A stretch of DNA of 64,000 nucleotides from Acidovorax sp. sif1233. Its GTDB lineage: Bacteria > Pseudomonadota > Gammaproteobacteria > Burkholderiales > Burkholderiaceae_C. The notes under the pieces are model-generated. The model was given only the letters and a program-made list of their open reading frames with translations. It did not search any database and was not told the DNA's origin. The DNA is taken from the NCBI RefSeq assembly GCF_019218755.1, contig NZ_JAHUWZ010000005.1, positions 186,001 through 250,000 on the forward strand, given 5' to 3'. Every line of letters starts with the position of its first letter. Position 1 is the first letter of the stretch. Positions 8,740 to 16,989 of this stretch are shown here, piece by piece. The translations under genes and the position numbers were made by a program.

Positions 8740-9666
8740 TTGCCGCTGCAGCCGCACCGAAGCCGACGCCGTCCCCGGGCATCCGCCGGGCGGGTGCCCG
8801 CGCCACGCAGCGCCGCGGCACCGGCCCCGCTGCGGCACGCGCCCTTGCCCGCCGTGCCCAGCACCCTGCTCATCCCGCTGGCGGCGCGGGCGCGGGGCAA
8901 CCATTACTTTCCCTGGCTGGCCTGCGGCGATGCGGTGGCCGCCGGGCTGCTGGAGCGGCTGGGCACCGATGTGGAGCCCTACCTCAACGACCTGCCCACC
9001 GTGCTGAACGTGCTGTGGCGCACCCGGATCATCCGGGACACCGCGCAAGGCTTCTTCCTCAGGCACCCCGGGGGCCAGGGCGTGAACCTGGGCTGCGGCC
9101 TGTCGCACCATTTCCAGTGGCTGGACACCGGCGCCAACCACTGGCTCGACGCCGACCTGCCCGAGGTGATGGCGCTGCGACGGCAACTGCTGCCCGCGCG
9201 GTGCCCGCGCACACGGCTGGCCGAGGCGGACATCACCCAGCCCGGCTGGTGGCACCGGCTGGGCCTGCCGCCGCGCGCGGCGGGGAGCGGGGCGGCAGCG
9301 GCGCCCGCGCTGGTGGTGTGCGAGGGCGTGCTCATGTACCTGGAGCCAGGCCAGGTGCAGGCGGTGCTGCACGAGTTCGCGCAGTGCGCGCCCCCGGGCT
9401 CGCGCCTGGTGCTGGACGTGCTCACCCACCGGGCCGTGGGCACGGCCGGCCGGCACGCGAGCGTGGGGCCCACGGGGGCCGAGTTCCGCTGGGGCCTGGC
9501 ACGCCTGGCCGACCTGTCCGCCGCGCACCCGCGCCTGGCGCTGCGGCACGCGCACAGCGTGGCGGAATGCTATGGCTGGGCGGGCCTGGCGCTGGAGACC
9601 CTGTGGTGGCCCTGGCTGGGCGCGCCGCTGTACGGCATGGTGGAGCTGGAAGTCACCACCCCCTGA
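8740..9666 (+). CDS. Class I SAM-dependent methyltransferase, LCMT/PPM1-like
   Basis: 308 residues if started at the TTG at 8740, which has AGGAGGA seven bases upstream; the frame is open further back to 8560, but that part is arginine-rich and has no ribosome site. Visible: GVNLGCGLSHHFQW (SAM-binding motif I), WLDADLPEVMALRR (motif II acid) and LVVCEGVLMYLEPGQVQ (motif IV), the signature order of the leucine carboxyl methyltransferase superfamily. Bacterial members act on small-molecule carboxyl or hydroxyl groups, often in secondary metabolism; the substrate here is unknown. The gene stands alone. Confidence 0.8.
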   Translation: MPLQPHRSRRRPRASAGRVPAPRSAAAPAPLRHAPLPAVPSTLLIPLAARARGNHYFPWLACGDAVAAGLLERLGTDVEPYLNDLPTVLNVLWRTRIIRDTAQGFFLRHPGGQGVNLGCGLSHHFQWLDTGANHWLDADLPEVMALRRQLLPARCPRTRLAEADITQPGWWHRLGLPPRAAGSGAAAAPALVVCEGVLMYLEPGQVQAVLHEFAQCAPPGSRLVLDVLTHRAVGTAGRHASVGPTGAEFRWGLARLADLSAAHPRLALRHAHSVAECYGWAGLALETLWWPWLGAPLYGMVELEVTTP

Positions 9667-9768
9667 GCGCCCGTGGCGTGGGCGCGGGCGCTGCCACTTC
9701 TTCCCTTCCGCGCGTGGAAAGGGGGCGGCACCCGGTGGCGGCCGGCGGGCTTGCCGGGGGCGGACGTG

Positions 9769-11094
9769 TCACTGCCGTGCCAGGCGCCCCAGCAGCTCGG
9801 TCCACGCGGGCGGCTTGCCGGTGAGCTGCCCCACGATGGCCGCCTGCAGCGGTGGCAGGCGCCGGGCGCCCTGTAGCACCAGCTGGCGCAGCAGGCGGGG
9901 CAGGGGGCGGGCATCGGTGTACAGCCGCACGATGGCGTTCGTGCCTTCGTAGATCGGCCATGCGTGGTGGTGGTGCGCGCGTCCATAGCCGGACAGGATT
10001 GCGCTGTCTCCGATATCGCGGCCCTGGCCGCGCGCGGCCAGCAGGGCGGCGGTCAGGCGCTCCACCCCGGCCAGGCCCAGGTTGTAGCCGTGGGCCGTCA
10101 CCGGGTGCATGCCCACGGCCGCGTCGCCCAGCAGCGCGCAGCGGTGGGCGGCAAAGCGTTCCGCGTACACGGCCACCAGCGGGTAGGCGTGGCGTTCTCC
10201 GTCGAGCTGCATGGGCCCCAGGCGGTTGTCGAACTGCGCCTGCACCTGGGCGGCAAAGGCGTCGGCGGGCAACGCCATCAGCGTGGCGGCATCCGCAGCG
10301 CCTGCGGTGACCACGACCGAGCACAGGTGCGGGCTGCCGGCCGTGTCGGCTGCATCTGCGGCATCCACCGCATCCGGCAGGGGCAGGATGGCCAGCGTGC
10401 GTTCGTAGCCGAAACACTCGTGCGCCACGCCGCCATGGGGCCGGGCATGGCGCATGCGGCAGACGATCACGGTGCGGCCGAAGTCCGCCATGCGCGCGCC
10501 AATGCCCAGCTGGCGCCGCGTGACCGAGAAGCGGCTGTCCGCCGCGACCAGCAAGGGCGCCTGCAGGCGCTGGGGTGAAGGGGCCTCCGCGTCCGGGGCC
10601 GTGTCTGTGGGGGCAAGCAGGCGGTACTCCAGCTCGGCATGCGTGGCCAGGGTGGCCACGCGCGTCACCTGGGCGCCGGTGACGATGCGCACGCCGGGCG
10701 TTTGCGCGGCCACCGCATAGGCGGTGCGGCGCAGCGCGTGGTTGGGGACCATGAAGCCCAGCGCCCCGTGGCCCGAGCGCTGGGCGTCGAGCTGCAGCGC
10801 GCTGCGCTGGCCGAGCGGCCCGTCATGCACCTGGGCCTCGCGGATGGCGCCGGTCTCGTGCGGCGCCAGTTGCGCCCAGGTGCCCAGCCGCTGCAGCGTG
10901 GCGCGGCTGGGGTGGGTCAGCGCGATCTCGCGACCGTCGGGCGCGGGGGCGGCCAGCGCGGCCTGGGGCTGCTGCTCGACCACCGTGGCCGTGAAACCGG
11001 CGTGGGCCAGGGAAATGGCCAGCGACAGGCCCGCGGGCCCCGCGCCGACGATGAGGACATGGCTGTGGGAGGAGGAGGAGAAGGAGGAAGTCAT
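9769..11094 (-). CDS. FAD-dependent aromatic monooxygenase, UbiH/UbiF/UbiM group
   Basis: 441 residues from MTSSFSSS, with GGAGGAGGAG just upstream. Residues 12-40 carry the FAD dinucleotide fold (VLIVGAGPAGLSLAISLAHA...VVEQQ). CALLGDAAVGMHPVTAHGYNLGL near residue 335 is the second FAD motif in the wording of ubiquinone hydroxylases, so the likely job is hydroxylation of a ubiquinone precursor ring. The C-terminal phrase EGTNAIVRLYTD recalls UbiM, but UbiH and UbiF cannot be excluded. It sits alone, away from other ubi genes. Confidence 0.85.
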   Translation of the reverse strand: MTSSFSSSSHSHVLIVGAGPAGLSLAISLAHAGFTATVVEQQPQAALAAPAPDGREIALTHPSRATLQRLGTWAQLAPHETGAIREAQVHDGPLGQRSALQLDAQRSGHGALGFMVPNHALRRTAYAVAAQTPGVRIVTGAQVTRVATLATHAELEYRLLAPTDTAPDAEAPSPQRLQAPLLVAADSRFSVTRRQLGIGARMADFGRTVIVCRMRHARPHGGVAHECFGYERTLAILPLPDAVDAADAADTAGSPHLCSVVVTAGAADAATLMALPADAFAAQVQAQFDNRLGPMQLDGERHAYPLVAVYAERFAAHRCALLGDAAVGMHPVTAHGYNLGLAGVERLTAALLAARGQGRDIGDSAILSGYGRAHHHHAWPIYEGTNAIVRLYTDARPLPRLLRQLVLQGARRLPPLQAAIVGQLTGKPPAWTELLGRLARQ

Positions 11095-11217
11095 GGCAGG
11101 AAAAGGCAGGAGGTGGACAGCCTGGTACGCACCCCCGCGACCGGAGGGGATCGCCTGCCATTGTGGATGCGCTCCGCGCGCCGGGGGTTGCCCTGCGTCA
11201 AGTGTGCGCGCAGGGTA

Positions 11218-11270
11218 TGCTATTAAATATATAGCTGTCGGCGCTGATGTATCCAGCGCTAGGGGCCCCA
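11218..11270 (+). repeat. Dispersed palindromic repeat, family 1 (copy 2)
   Basis: TATTAAATATATAGCTGTCG, GCGCTGATGTATCCAGCGCT, then GGGGCCCC. It has the usual ATAGCTG start and a hairpin formed by GCGCTG...CAGCGCT. It lies between the promoter of the monooxygenase and the end of the next minus-strand gene. Confidence 0.75.
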
Positions 11271-11290
11271 AAGACCCCAAGGCCCGTGGA

Positions 11291-11722
11291 TCAAGCCCGG
11301 GCCGGCTTGCGCGGCGGGCGCTTGGCCGCTTTCTTCTTTCCGGCGCCGCCGGCAGGCTTGCCGCGCAGGTGCAGGCCCCAGGTGACCAGCAGCCACAGGT
11401 ACGACGCCAGCACGCTGTAGGCCGCCACGGCCGCCAGCGACAGGGGCGGGGCGGTGATGGAGCGCGGATTGGCCATGGTTTCCAGCAGCTGGCGGGTGCC
11501 GGCGCCCAGCACGGCCTCGCGGCTGCCCGAACGGGCCATGCGCGCCGCCATGAAGATGAAGAACTCCATCAGCAGCGCGCCGATCAGGAAACACGCCAGC
11601 AGGGCCAGCAGGTGCGAGAACGCGCGGCGGTCGCCCTTGGCCAGGAAATAGAAGGCCGACACCAGCACCAGCGCGGGCAACAGCAGGGCCAGGGCGGGCC
11701 AGGCGGACAGGAGAGCGTGCAT
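11291..11722 (-). CDS. Small integral membrane protein of unknown function
   Basis: 143 residues. Three hydrophobic segments at about residues 7-27, 37-58 and 93-115, and a strongly basic tail (GKKKAAKRPPRKPARA). Start chosen at MHALLSAW. No motif allows a family call. The tail suggests the C-terminus is cytoplasmic and may touch nucleic acid or phospholipid, which is inference only. Adjacent genes on the same strand are separated by repeats or by 230 bases, so it is probably its own unit. Confidence 0.65.
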   Translation of the reverse strand: MHALLSAWPALALLLPALVLVSAFYFLAKGDRRAFSHLLALLACFLIGALLMEFFIFMAARMARSGSREAVLGAGTRQLLETMANPRSITAPPLSLAAVAAYSVLASYLWLLVTWGLHLRGKPAGGAGKKKAAKRPPRKPARA

Positions 11723-11952
11723 CGGAGACAACAGGTAGCGGCGTGGGGCCACCGGTGGCAGGCAGCACACCGGTGAATCATCGGCAAGAGCGGCCCTGGG
11801 GGCACGCACGACTGCGGATGATAGGCGCTGGCCGCGTCCTGTTCGCCTTGCGGCTGTAACTGTTGGCGACACCGCGCGGCAGTGCGCCGAGCCACCCCGC
11901 ACCGCACGCTGCGCCGCACGGCCCCCGCCGGGCCCCCTGGCTCCCGGGCCCG

Positions 11953-12870
11953 TCAGCGTGGATGGCCCGGGCCCGCCACAAAATCGGCCACGGCCGCCAG
12001 CACGCCATCCTGCTGCAGGATCTTGCGGTGGCCCAGCCCTTCGGTGGCCAGCAGCGTGGCGCCCGGAATGTGGTCGCGGTAGGCCTCGCCATCGGCAAAG
12101 CGGTTGATGCGGTCGCCCCGGTCGTGCACCACCAGGGTGGGCAGCGCGATGCGCGGACCCACGGCCGGGGGCTCGAACTGGCGCATCAGGATGCCCTCGC
12201 GCGCCTCGATGCGCCGCTGCATGGAAGCGCGCGTGCGCTCCGACAGGCCGAACACCTGCGCGAACAGGCGCGTGTATTCGTGGGGCGACGCGGGCGGCGC
12301 CAGCAGCACCAGCCGCCCGGTGGCCAGGCCCCGGCTGGCCGCATGGGCCGCCGCGTTGGCCGCGAGCGAATGGGCCACCACGGCGCTGGGCGCCGAATCC
12401 TGCGCATGCAGGCGGGCGGTGGCGTATTCGATGGCGCGCGCGAACTGCGGCAGGTTGCTCACGCGGCCCCGGCTGCCGCCGTGCGCGGGCAGGTCCACCA
12501 GCACCGGGCGCAGGCCCCGCGCGGCCAGGGCGCCGGCCAGCGGCAGCATCTGGCGCGCGTGGCCGCCCCAGCCGTGCAGCAGCAGCACCGTGGGGCCGTG
12601 CGGCTGGGCCTGGGGCAGGTAAAGCGTGATCTCGGCGTCTTCGAACGGCCAGCGTTCCGTGCGCCAGTGGCCGGGCGGCACGGCGCTGCGGCCCGGTTTG
12701 CGCAGGGGCAGGGGCGTGCCGAAAAGGCGGTAGGCCGCGCGCACGGCCAGCGCGGGCCACAGGCGCTCGGTGGTGCCCAGCGCCACGCGCAGCAGGCGCA
12801 TGCCGGGGTGTTCGCCGTAGAAGCTGGACGTGGCCTGCAGGGCGGTGGAGGAGGAAGGGGAGGCGTTCAT
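11953..12870 (-). CDS. Alpha/beta hydrolase
   Basis: 305 residues from MNASPSSS. GPTVLLLHGWGGHARQM (oxyanion HGWGG) near residue 91, the nucleophile elbow VVAHSLAAN (Ser in a GxSxG position with Ala for both Gly), VVHDRGDRINRF with the probable acid, and GLGHRKILQ with the catalytic His make a complete triad. The substrate is unknown. It follows a 37-residue mini-protein gene by about 80 bases on the same strand, downstream of a TetR-type operator, so both are probably controlled by the TetR gene next door. Confidence 0.85.
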   Translation of the reverse strand: MNASPSSSTALQATSSFYGEHPGMRLLRVALGTTERLWPALAVRAAYRLFGTPLPLRKPGRSAVPPGHWRTERWPFEDAEITLYLPQAQPHGPTVLLLHGWGGHARQMLPLAGALAARGLRPVLVDLPAHGGSRGRVSNLPQFARAIEYATARLHAQDSAPSAVVAHSLAANAAAHAASRGLATGRLVLLAPPASPHEYTRLFAQVFGLSERTRASMQRRIEAREGILMRQFEPPAVGPRIALPTLVVHDRGDRINRFADGEAYRDHIPGATLLATEGLGHRKILQQDGVLAAVADFVAGPGHPR

Positions 12871-12917
12871 GGGGGGCTCCGGAAAGGGAGGGAATGGGGG
12901 GCGGACGCGGTGGACGG

Positions 12918-13031
12918 TCAGTAGAAGATCCAGTCCCGGTTGCTGCGCGGAAGGCGGGCGAGTGTCTGGCGCAGCGCCCGGACGGCGCCCGCCGCGGCCA
13001 CGATGGCGGCGATACCCAAGATGATCAGCAT
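12918..13031 (-). CDS. 37-residue single-pass membrane mini-protein
   Basis: MLIILGIAAIVAAAGAVRAL forms one membrane segment, followed by a basic tail that ends in DWIFY. GGAACC lies just upstream of the ATG. Too short for a family call. It lies between the TTCGCAC...GTGCGAA operator and the hydrolase gene on the same strand, which supports expression as a leader gene of that unit. Confidence 0.6.
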   Translation of the reverse strand: MLIILGIAAIVAAAGAVRALRQTLARLPRSNRDWIFY

Positions 13032-13044
13032 GGTGGTTCCTTTC

Positions 13045-13062
13045 TTCGCACGGTTGTGCGAA
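13045..13062. promoter_or_regulatory. TetR-type operator before mini-protein/hydrolase unit
   Basis: TTCGCAC-GGTT-GTGCGAA is a perfect 7+7 inverted repeat. The same motif stands in front of the neighbouring TetR gene at 13735-13752, 17 of 18 bases being compatible with TTHGCACRRTTGTGCGAA. Confidence 0.75.
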
Positions 13063-13119
13063 ATTGGGGCAAAGAAAAACAAGAGGCATCCATCGCGCAA
13101 GAACAAGCGGAGGGGAGGA

Positions 13120-13725
13120 TCAGGCGGTCTGATAACTCTTGACGAGGCGCGCCCAGGACGCCTCGGTGCGCTGCACTGCCTGCGGATCGCGCAGGAAGCG
13201 AACGTCGTGCAACAGGCCCATGGCCATCGCATAGATCTCGCCCACCAGCTGGTCGGGCGGGGTGTCGGGGGGCAGGTGCCCGGCCTCGATGGACTGGATC
13301 ACCGTGCGGCGCAGGGCCGCGCGCCAGCGGGTGATCTCGGCGTGCAGCAGGTCGCGCAGCTCGCCGTCGCGGTCGTCCAGCTCGAAGGCGCCCGCCGTAT
13401 AGATGCAGCCGGTGAAGGCCTCCACGTCGCGCGTGCGGGCAATCCAGCGGCGCACGATCTCGTTGAGGCGCGGCAGGCCCTTGGGGTGCTGCATGGCGGG
13501 CACGAACACATCGGCCAGGAAGCGGCGGCCAAACTCCTCGATCACCGCCTTCTGCAGCGCCTCGCGCGAGCCGGCGCGCGAGAAGACGCCACTCTTGGAC
13601 AGGCCCACGCGGTCGGCCACCGCCTGCAGGGTGATCGACTCCAGCCCCTCGGCCGCGGCCAGGTCCAGCGCCGCGCCCACGATGGCCGCGCGGGTGAGTT
13701 CCGATTTCTGGGTCTTTGCATCCAT
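13120..13725 (-). CDS. TetR/AcrR family repressor
   Basis: 201 residues. The helix-turn-helix is at residues 12-58 (TRAAIVGAALDLAAAEG...LQAVADRVGLSKSGVFSRAGSREAL). The ligand domain contains GCIYTAGAFELDDRDGELRD, wording of the TetR C-terminal YjdC/Tse-like group. It probably represses itself and the mini-protein/hydrolase pair, because near-identical inverted repeats lie 10 bases upstream of its own ATG and 14 bases upstream of the mini-protein ATG. The inducer is unknown. Confidence 0.9.
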   Translation of the reverse strand: MDAKTQKSELTRAAIVGAALDLAAAEGLESITLQAVADRVGLSKSGVFSRAGSREALQKAVIEEFGRRFLADVFVPAMQHPKGLPRLNEIVRRWIARTRDVEAFTGCIYTAGAFELDDRDGELRDLLHAEITRWRAALRRTVIQSIEAGHLPPDTPPDQLVGEIYAMAMGLLHDVRFLRDPQAVQRTEASWARLVKSYQTA

Positions 13726-13734
13726 GGCGCTAAT

Positions 13735-13752
13735 TTAGCACGATTGTGCGAA
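13735..13752. promoter_or_regulatory. TetR-type operator before the tetR gene
   Basis: TTAGCAC-GATT-GTGCGAA, one mismatch from a perfect 7+7 inverted repeat. It lies within the presumed promoter of the repressor gene and matches the operator at 13045. Confidence 0.75.
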
Positions 13753-13831
13753 ATGCGGAATTCCCCCTGCTGTCAAGCGGGTGACGGGGATGGCTGGCCT
13801 GCGCCCCGTGCCGCTGGTACGCTGCGTCGCC

Positions 13832-15907
13832 ATGGAGACAACACACAACACCCCGCCTTTCATTCCCCAGATCCGCCTGTACCAGGACTGGCTGCGCGAC
13901 CAGCGCGGACTGCAGTTCGACAGCTACGACGCCCTGTGGCGCTGGTCCACCACCGAGCTCGATGCCTTCTGGCAAAGCGTGTGGGACTACTTCAAGCTGG
14001 AGTCGCCCACGCCGCACACCGCCGTGCTGGGCCAGAACACCATGCCCGGCGCGTTGTGGTTCCCGGGCGCCCAGGTCAACTACGCGCGGCAGGCGCTGCG
14101 GCATGTGGATGCGGCGCATGCCGCTGGCCTGCCGGCCATCATCAGCCGCAACGAAAAGGGCCACCACCGCGAAATGAGCTGGCCCGAGCTGCGCCGCCAG
14201 GTCGCGTCGCTGGCGTTGCACCTGAAGGCCCAGGGCGTGGAGCCGGGCGACCGCGTGGCCGCCTACCTGCCCAACGTGCCCGAGGCGATGGTGGCCTTCC
14301 TCGCCACGGTGAGCGTCGGCGGCGTGTGGAGCATCTGCGCGCCCGACATGGGCACCCATGCGGTGCTCGACCGGTTCCGCCAGATCGAACCCAAGGTGCT
14401 GATCGGCGTGGACGGCGTGACCTACGGCGGGCGCGACCACGACCGCACCGGCGTGCTGGCCGAGCTGCGCGCGGCGCTGCCCAGCGTGCGGCACGCGGTG
14501 TTGCTGGGCAATCTGGATGCTTCTGTTTCGATAGCTGGTTACGCAAGCTGGACGAGCGCTACAGCCCGAAATGATGCTGCAACTGAAGCTTTCGAGCCGA
14601 TGTGGCTGCCGTTCGACCACCCGCTGTGGATCGTGTATTCCAGCGGTACCACGGGCCTGCCCAAGCCCATCGTGCACGGCCACGGCGGCACGGTGCTGGT
14701 GGCGCTGCAGCTCAAGGTGCTGCACAACGACATCGGCTGCAGCTACGAGCCCAACAGCTTCGGCGAGCGCTACCACTGGTACAGCTCCACGGGCTGGGTG
14801 ATGTGGAACGCACAGCTCTCGGGCCTGCTGTCGGGCACCACCTGCGTGATCTACGACGGCAACCCCGGCGGCAGCAAGGACCACCCCGACTGGGGCGTGC
14901 TGTGGCGCTTCGCGGCCGAGACGGGCGTGACCTTCTTCGGCGCGGGCGCGGCGTTTTTTGCCAACTGCATGAAGGCGGGCATCACGCTGGCCGAATACGG
15001 CGACCTCACGCGCATCCGCGCGCTGGGCACCACCGGCTCGCCGCTGTCGCCCGAGGTGCAGGAATGGGGCACGGCGCAGTTCGAGGCCCTGGGCACGCAC
15101 GACATCTGGTGGAACAACATCTCGGGCGGCACCGACTTTTGCGGCGCCTTCATCGGCGGCAACCGCGAGATGCCCCAGGTGCCCGGCGAGATGCAATGCC
15201 GCATGCTGGGCGCGGCCGTGGAGTCCTGGAATGCCGAGGGCGTGCCGGTGATGGACGAGGTGGGCGAGCTGGTGTGCGCGCAGCCCATCCCGTCGATGCC
15301 GCTGTACCTGTGGGGGGACAAGGACGGTTCACGCTACCTGTCGAGCTACTTCGACATGTACCCGCCTGGCCACGGCCGCCAGCCCGGCGGCGGCGATGGC
15401 CCCGCGCGCATGGGCGCGGTGTGGCGCCACGGCGACTGGCTCAGGATCGGCGCCAACGGCGGGTGTGTCATCTACGGCCGCAGCGACGCCACCATCAACC
15501 GCCACGGTCTGCGCATGGGCACGAGCGAGATCTACAGCGCGGTCGAATCCCTGCCCGAGGTGCTCGACAGCCTGGTGGTGGACCTGGAATACCTGGGCCG
15601 CGAAAGCTACATGCCCCTGTTCGTGGTGCTGCGCCCCGGCCACACGCTGGACGAGGCCCTGCGCGCCCGCATCAACGGCGCGGTGCGCACGGCGCTGAGC
15701 CCGCGTTTCGTGCCCGACGACATCTTCGCGGTGGCGGAGGTGCCGCGCACCTTGAGCGGCAAGAAGCAGGAGCTGCCCATCAAGAAACTGCTGCTGGGCC
15801 AGCCCATCGAAAAGGTGGTGAACAAGGACGCCATGGCCAACCCGGGCTGCCTGGACTGGTATGTGGCGCTTGCCGCCGAGCGCGCGGCAGAAGTGCAAAA
15901 TACATAG
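13832..15907 (+). CDS. Acetoacetate--CoA ligase
   Basis: 691 residues. It activates acetoacetate to acetoacetyl-CoA with ATP in the cytoplasm, feeding polyhydroxybutyrate or ketone-body use. Seen: the N-terminal ACS extension, VYSSGTTGLPKPIVHGHGG (phosphate loop), NISGGTDFCGAFIGGN, GRSDATINRHGLRMGTSEIY (adenylation hinge) and LSGKKQELPIKKLL with the catalytic Lys. A family 1 repeat copy lies inside the gene (about 14516-14590) and encodes roughly 25 residues around SIAGYASWTSATARNDA, just before the conserved core. The stop codon also falls in a repeat copy. Despite this the frame is intact. Confidence 0.95.
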   Translation: METTHNTPPFIPQIRLYQDWLRDQRGLQFDSYDALWRWSTTELDAFWQSVWDYFKLESPTPHTAVLGQNTMPGALWFPGAQVNYARQALRHVDAAHAAGLPAIISRNEKGHHREMSWPELRRQVASLALHLKAQGVEPGDRVAAYLPNVPEAMVAFLATVSVGGVWSICAPDMGTHAVLDRFRQIEPKVLIGVDGVTYGGRDHDRTGVLAELRAALPSVRHAVLLGNLDASVSIAGYASWTSATARNDAATEAFEPMWLPFDHPLWIVYSSGTTGLPKPIVHGHGGTVLVALQLKVLHNDIGCSYEPNSFGERYHWYSSTGWVMWNAQLSGLLSGTTCVIYDGNPGGSKDHPDWGVLWRFAAETGVTFFGAGAAFFANCMKAGITLAEYGDLTRIRALGTTGSPLSPEVQEWGTAQFEALGTHDIWWNNISGGTDFCGAFIGGNREMPQVPGEMQCRMLGAAVESWNAEGVPVMDEVGELVCAQPIPSMPLYLWGDKDGSRYLSSYFDMYPPGHGRQPGGGDGPARMGAVWRHGDWLRIGANGGCVIYGRSDATINRHGLRMGTSEIYSAVESLPEVLDSLVVDLEYLGRESYMPLFVVLRPGHTLDEALRARINGAVRTALSPRFVPDDIFAVAEVPRTLSGKKQELPIKKLLLGQPIEKVVNKDAMANPGCLDWYVALAAERAAEVQNT
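14516..14590 (+). repeat. Dispersed palindromic repeat, family 1 (copy 3), inside a coding region
   Basis: Contains ATAGCTGGTTACGCAAGCT, GACGAGCGCTACAGCCC and a GAAATGATGC tail, the recognisable order of family 1. It is translated in frame as part of acetoacetate--CoA ligase. Confidence 0.65.
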
Positions 15908-15950
15908 CTGCCCGCGCTTGCGGGCTGTACGCTACAGCCCGGTTTGATCC
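15896..15950 (+). repeat. Dispersed palindromic repeat, family 1 (copy 4)
   Basis: AAAATACATAGCTGCCCGCG, CTTGCGGGCTGTACGCTACAG and CCCGG. It overlaps the acetoacetate--CoA ligase stop codon and reaches the end of the convergent LysR gene. Confidence 0.75.
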
Positions 15951-16861
15951 ATATCCGGGCCGGGGCGGGGCACGCTGGAAAAGCCCATCGCATGCTCGAT
16001 GAAGCGCTCCACGAGCCGGCTGGCCTCTCCCGCGCGTCGCGCGAGCGCGATGCCCACCTTGAAGCCCGGCGGGTTGTCGGTGAGCGCCAGGCACTTCACG
16101 CCGGGCGGCACCACCAGCCGCGCGACGCCCGCCACCAGTCCCACGCCCAGGCCCGCGGCCACCAGGCTCATGATGGTCTGCACCTGCATGGCCTCCTGTG
16201 CCACGCGGGGTGAAAAGCCCGACAGCTGGCAGCGCAGAAGCGCCAGGGCGGACAGCCCGGGCACTTTGTCCTGCGGGTACATGATGAAGGGCTCGCCCGC
16301 CGCTTCCGAGAGCGCGATCGCGTGGCGCTTCGCCAGCGGGCCGTGCGCGGACACGGCGAGCACGAAATCGTCGCGGTCCATGGGCAGGAGCTCGAACGGC
16401 TCGGGGTGCAGAACCGGGTAGCGCACGAATCCCACGTCGAAGCGGCGCGCCAGCAGCCCGTCGAGGATTTCGGTCGATGTGGCCTCCGACAGCTCCAGCT
16501 CGATCTGCGGGTAGCGCGCCCGCACGGATGGGATCAGCTCCGGCAGCAGGGCATAGGTGGCCGATCCGATGATGCCCAGGCGCAGCAGGCCGCCCAGCCC
16601 CTCGCGCGCGTCCGCCACGGCCTGGCGGCAGCGCTCCGCATGAAACAGCGCCAGGTGCGCCTCGGGCAGCATGGCCTGGCCCTCGGCCGTCAGGCGCACG
16701 CCAGTGCTGTGGCGCTCGAACAGGCGGCTGCCCAGTTCCTCCTCCAGTTTGCGCACGGACACCGACAGGGGCGGCTGGGCCATGTGCAGCAGCTCGGCGG
16801 TGCGGTGGAAGTTGCCGGTTTCCGCCAGGGTGACGAATTGGCGCAGCTGGCGCAGGTTCAT
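15932..16861 (-). CDS. LysR family regulator (probable regulator of the adjacent CoA gene cluster)
   Basis: 309 residues. The winged helix-turn-helix covers residues 1-60 (MNLRQLRQFVTLAETGNFHRTAELLHMAQPPLSVSV is the DNA-binding helix pair). The effector domain holds LRLGIIGSATYALLP and the GLGVGLVAG hinge. It is divergent from the Bug/CoA-transferase/dehydrogenase operon with 128 bases between starts, the usual LysR arrangement, so it probably activates that operon in response to one of its acids or CoA esters. The C-terminus runs into a family 1 repeat copy. Confidence 0.92.
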   Translation of the reverse strand: MNLRQLRQFVTLAETGNFHRTAELLHMAQPPLSVSVRKLEEELGSRLFERHSTGVRLTAEGQAMLPEAHLALFHAERCRQAVADAREGLGGLLRLGIIGSATYALLPELIPSVRARYPQIELELSEATSTEILDGLLARRFDVGFVRYPVLHPEPFELLPMDRDDFVLAVSAHGPLAKRHAIALSEAAGEPFIMYPQDKVPGLSALALLRCQLSGFSPRVAQEAMQVQTIMSLVAAGLGVGLVAGVARLVVPPGVKCLALTDNPPGFKVGIALARRAGEASRLVERFIEHAMGFSSVPRPGPDMDQTGL

Positions 16862-16871
16862 GGGATACCAA

Positions 16872-16901
16872 ACAAATATCGGTTTGTGAATTTTTAATAT
16901 T
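16872..16901. promoter_or_regulatory. Candidate LysR-type operator
   Basis: ACAAA-TATCGG-TTTGT is an inverted repeat (16872-16887), and AAATAT...AATATT frames a slightly larger one ending at 16901. It lies in the AT-rich divergent intergenic region right at the start of the LysR gene. Confidence 0.35.
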
Positions 16902-16989
16902 AGACAGCATGGGTGCCCGCTGCCTACATTCGCCTGCAGGCCTGGGCAGGGCCTGACGATCAAAAAAATTCCATGAAGGAGACACCGTG

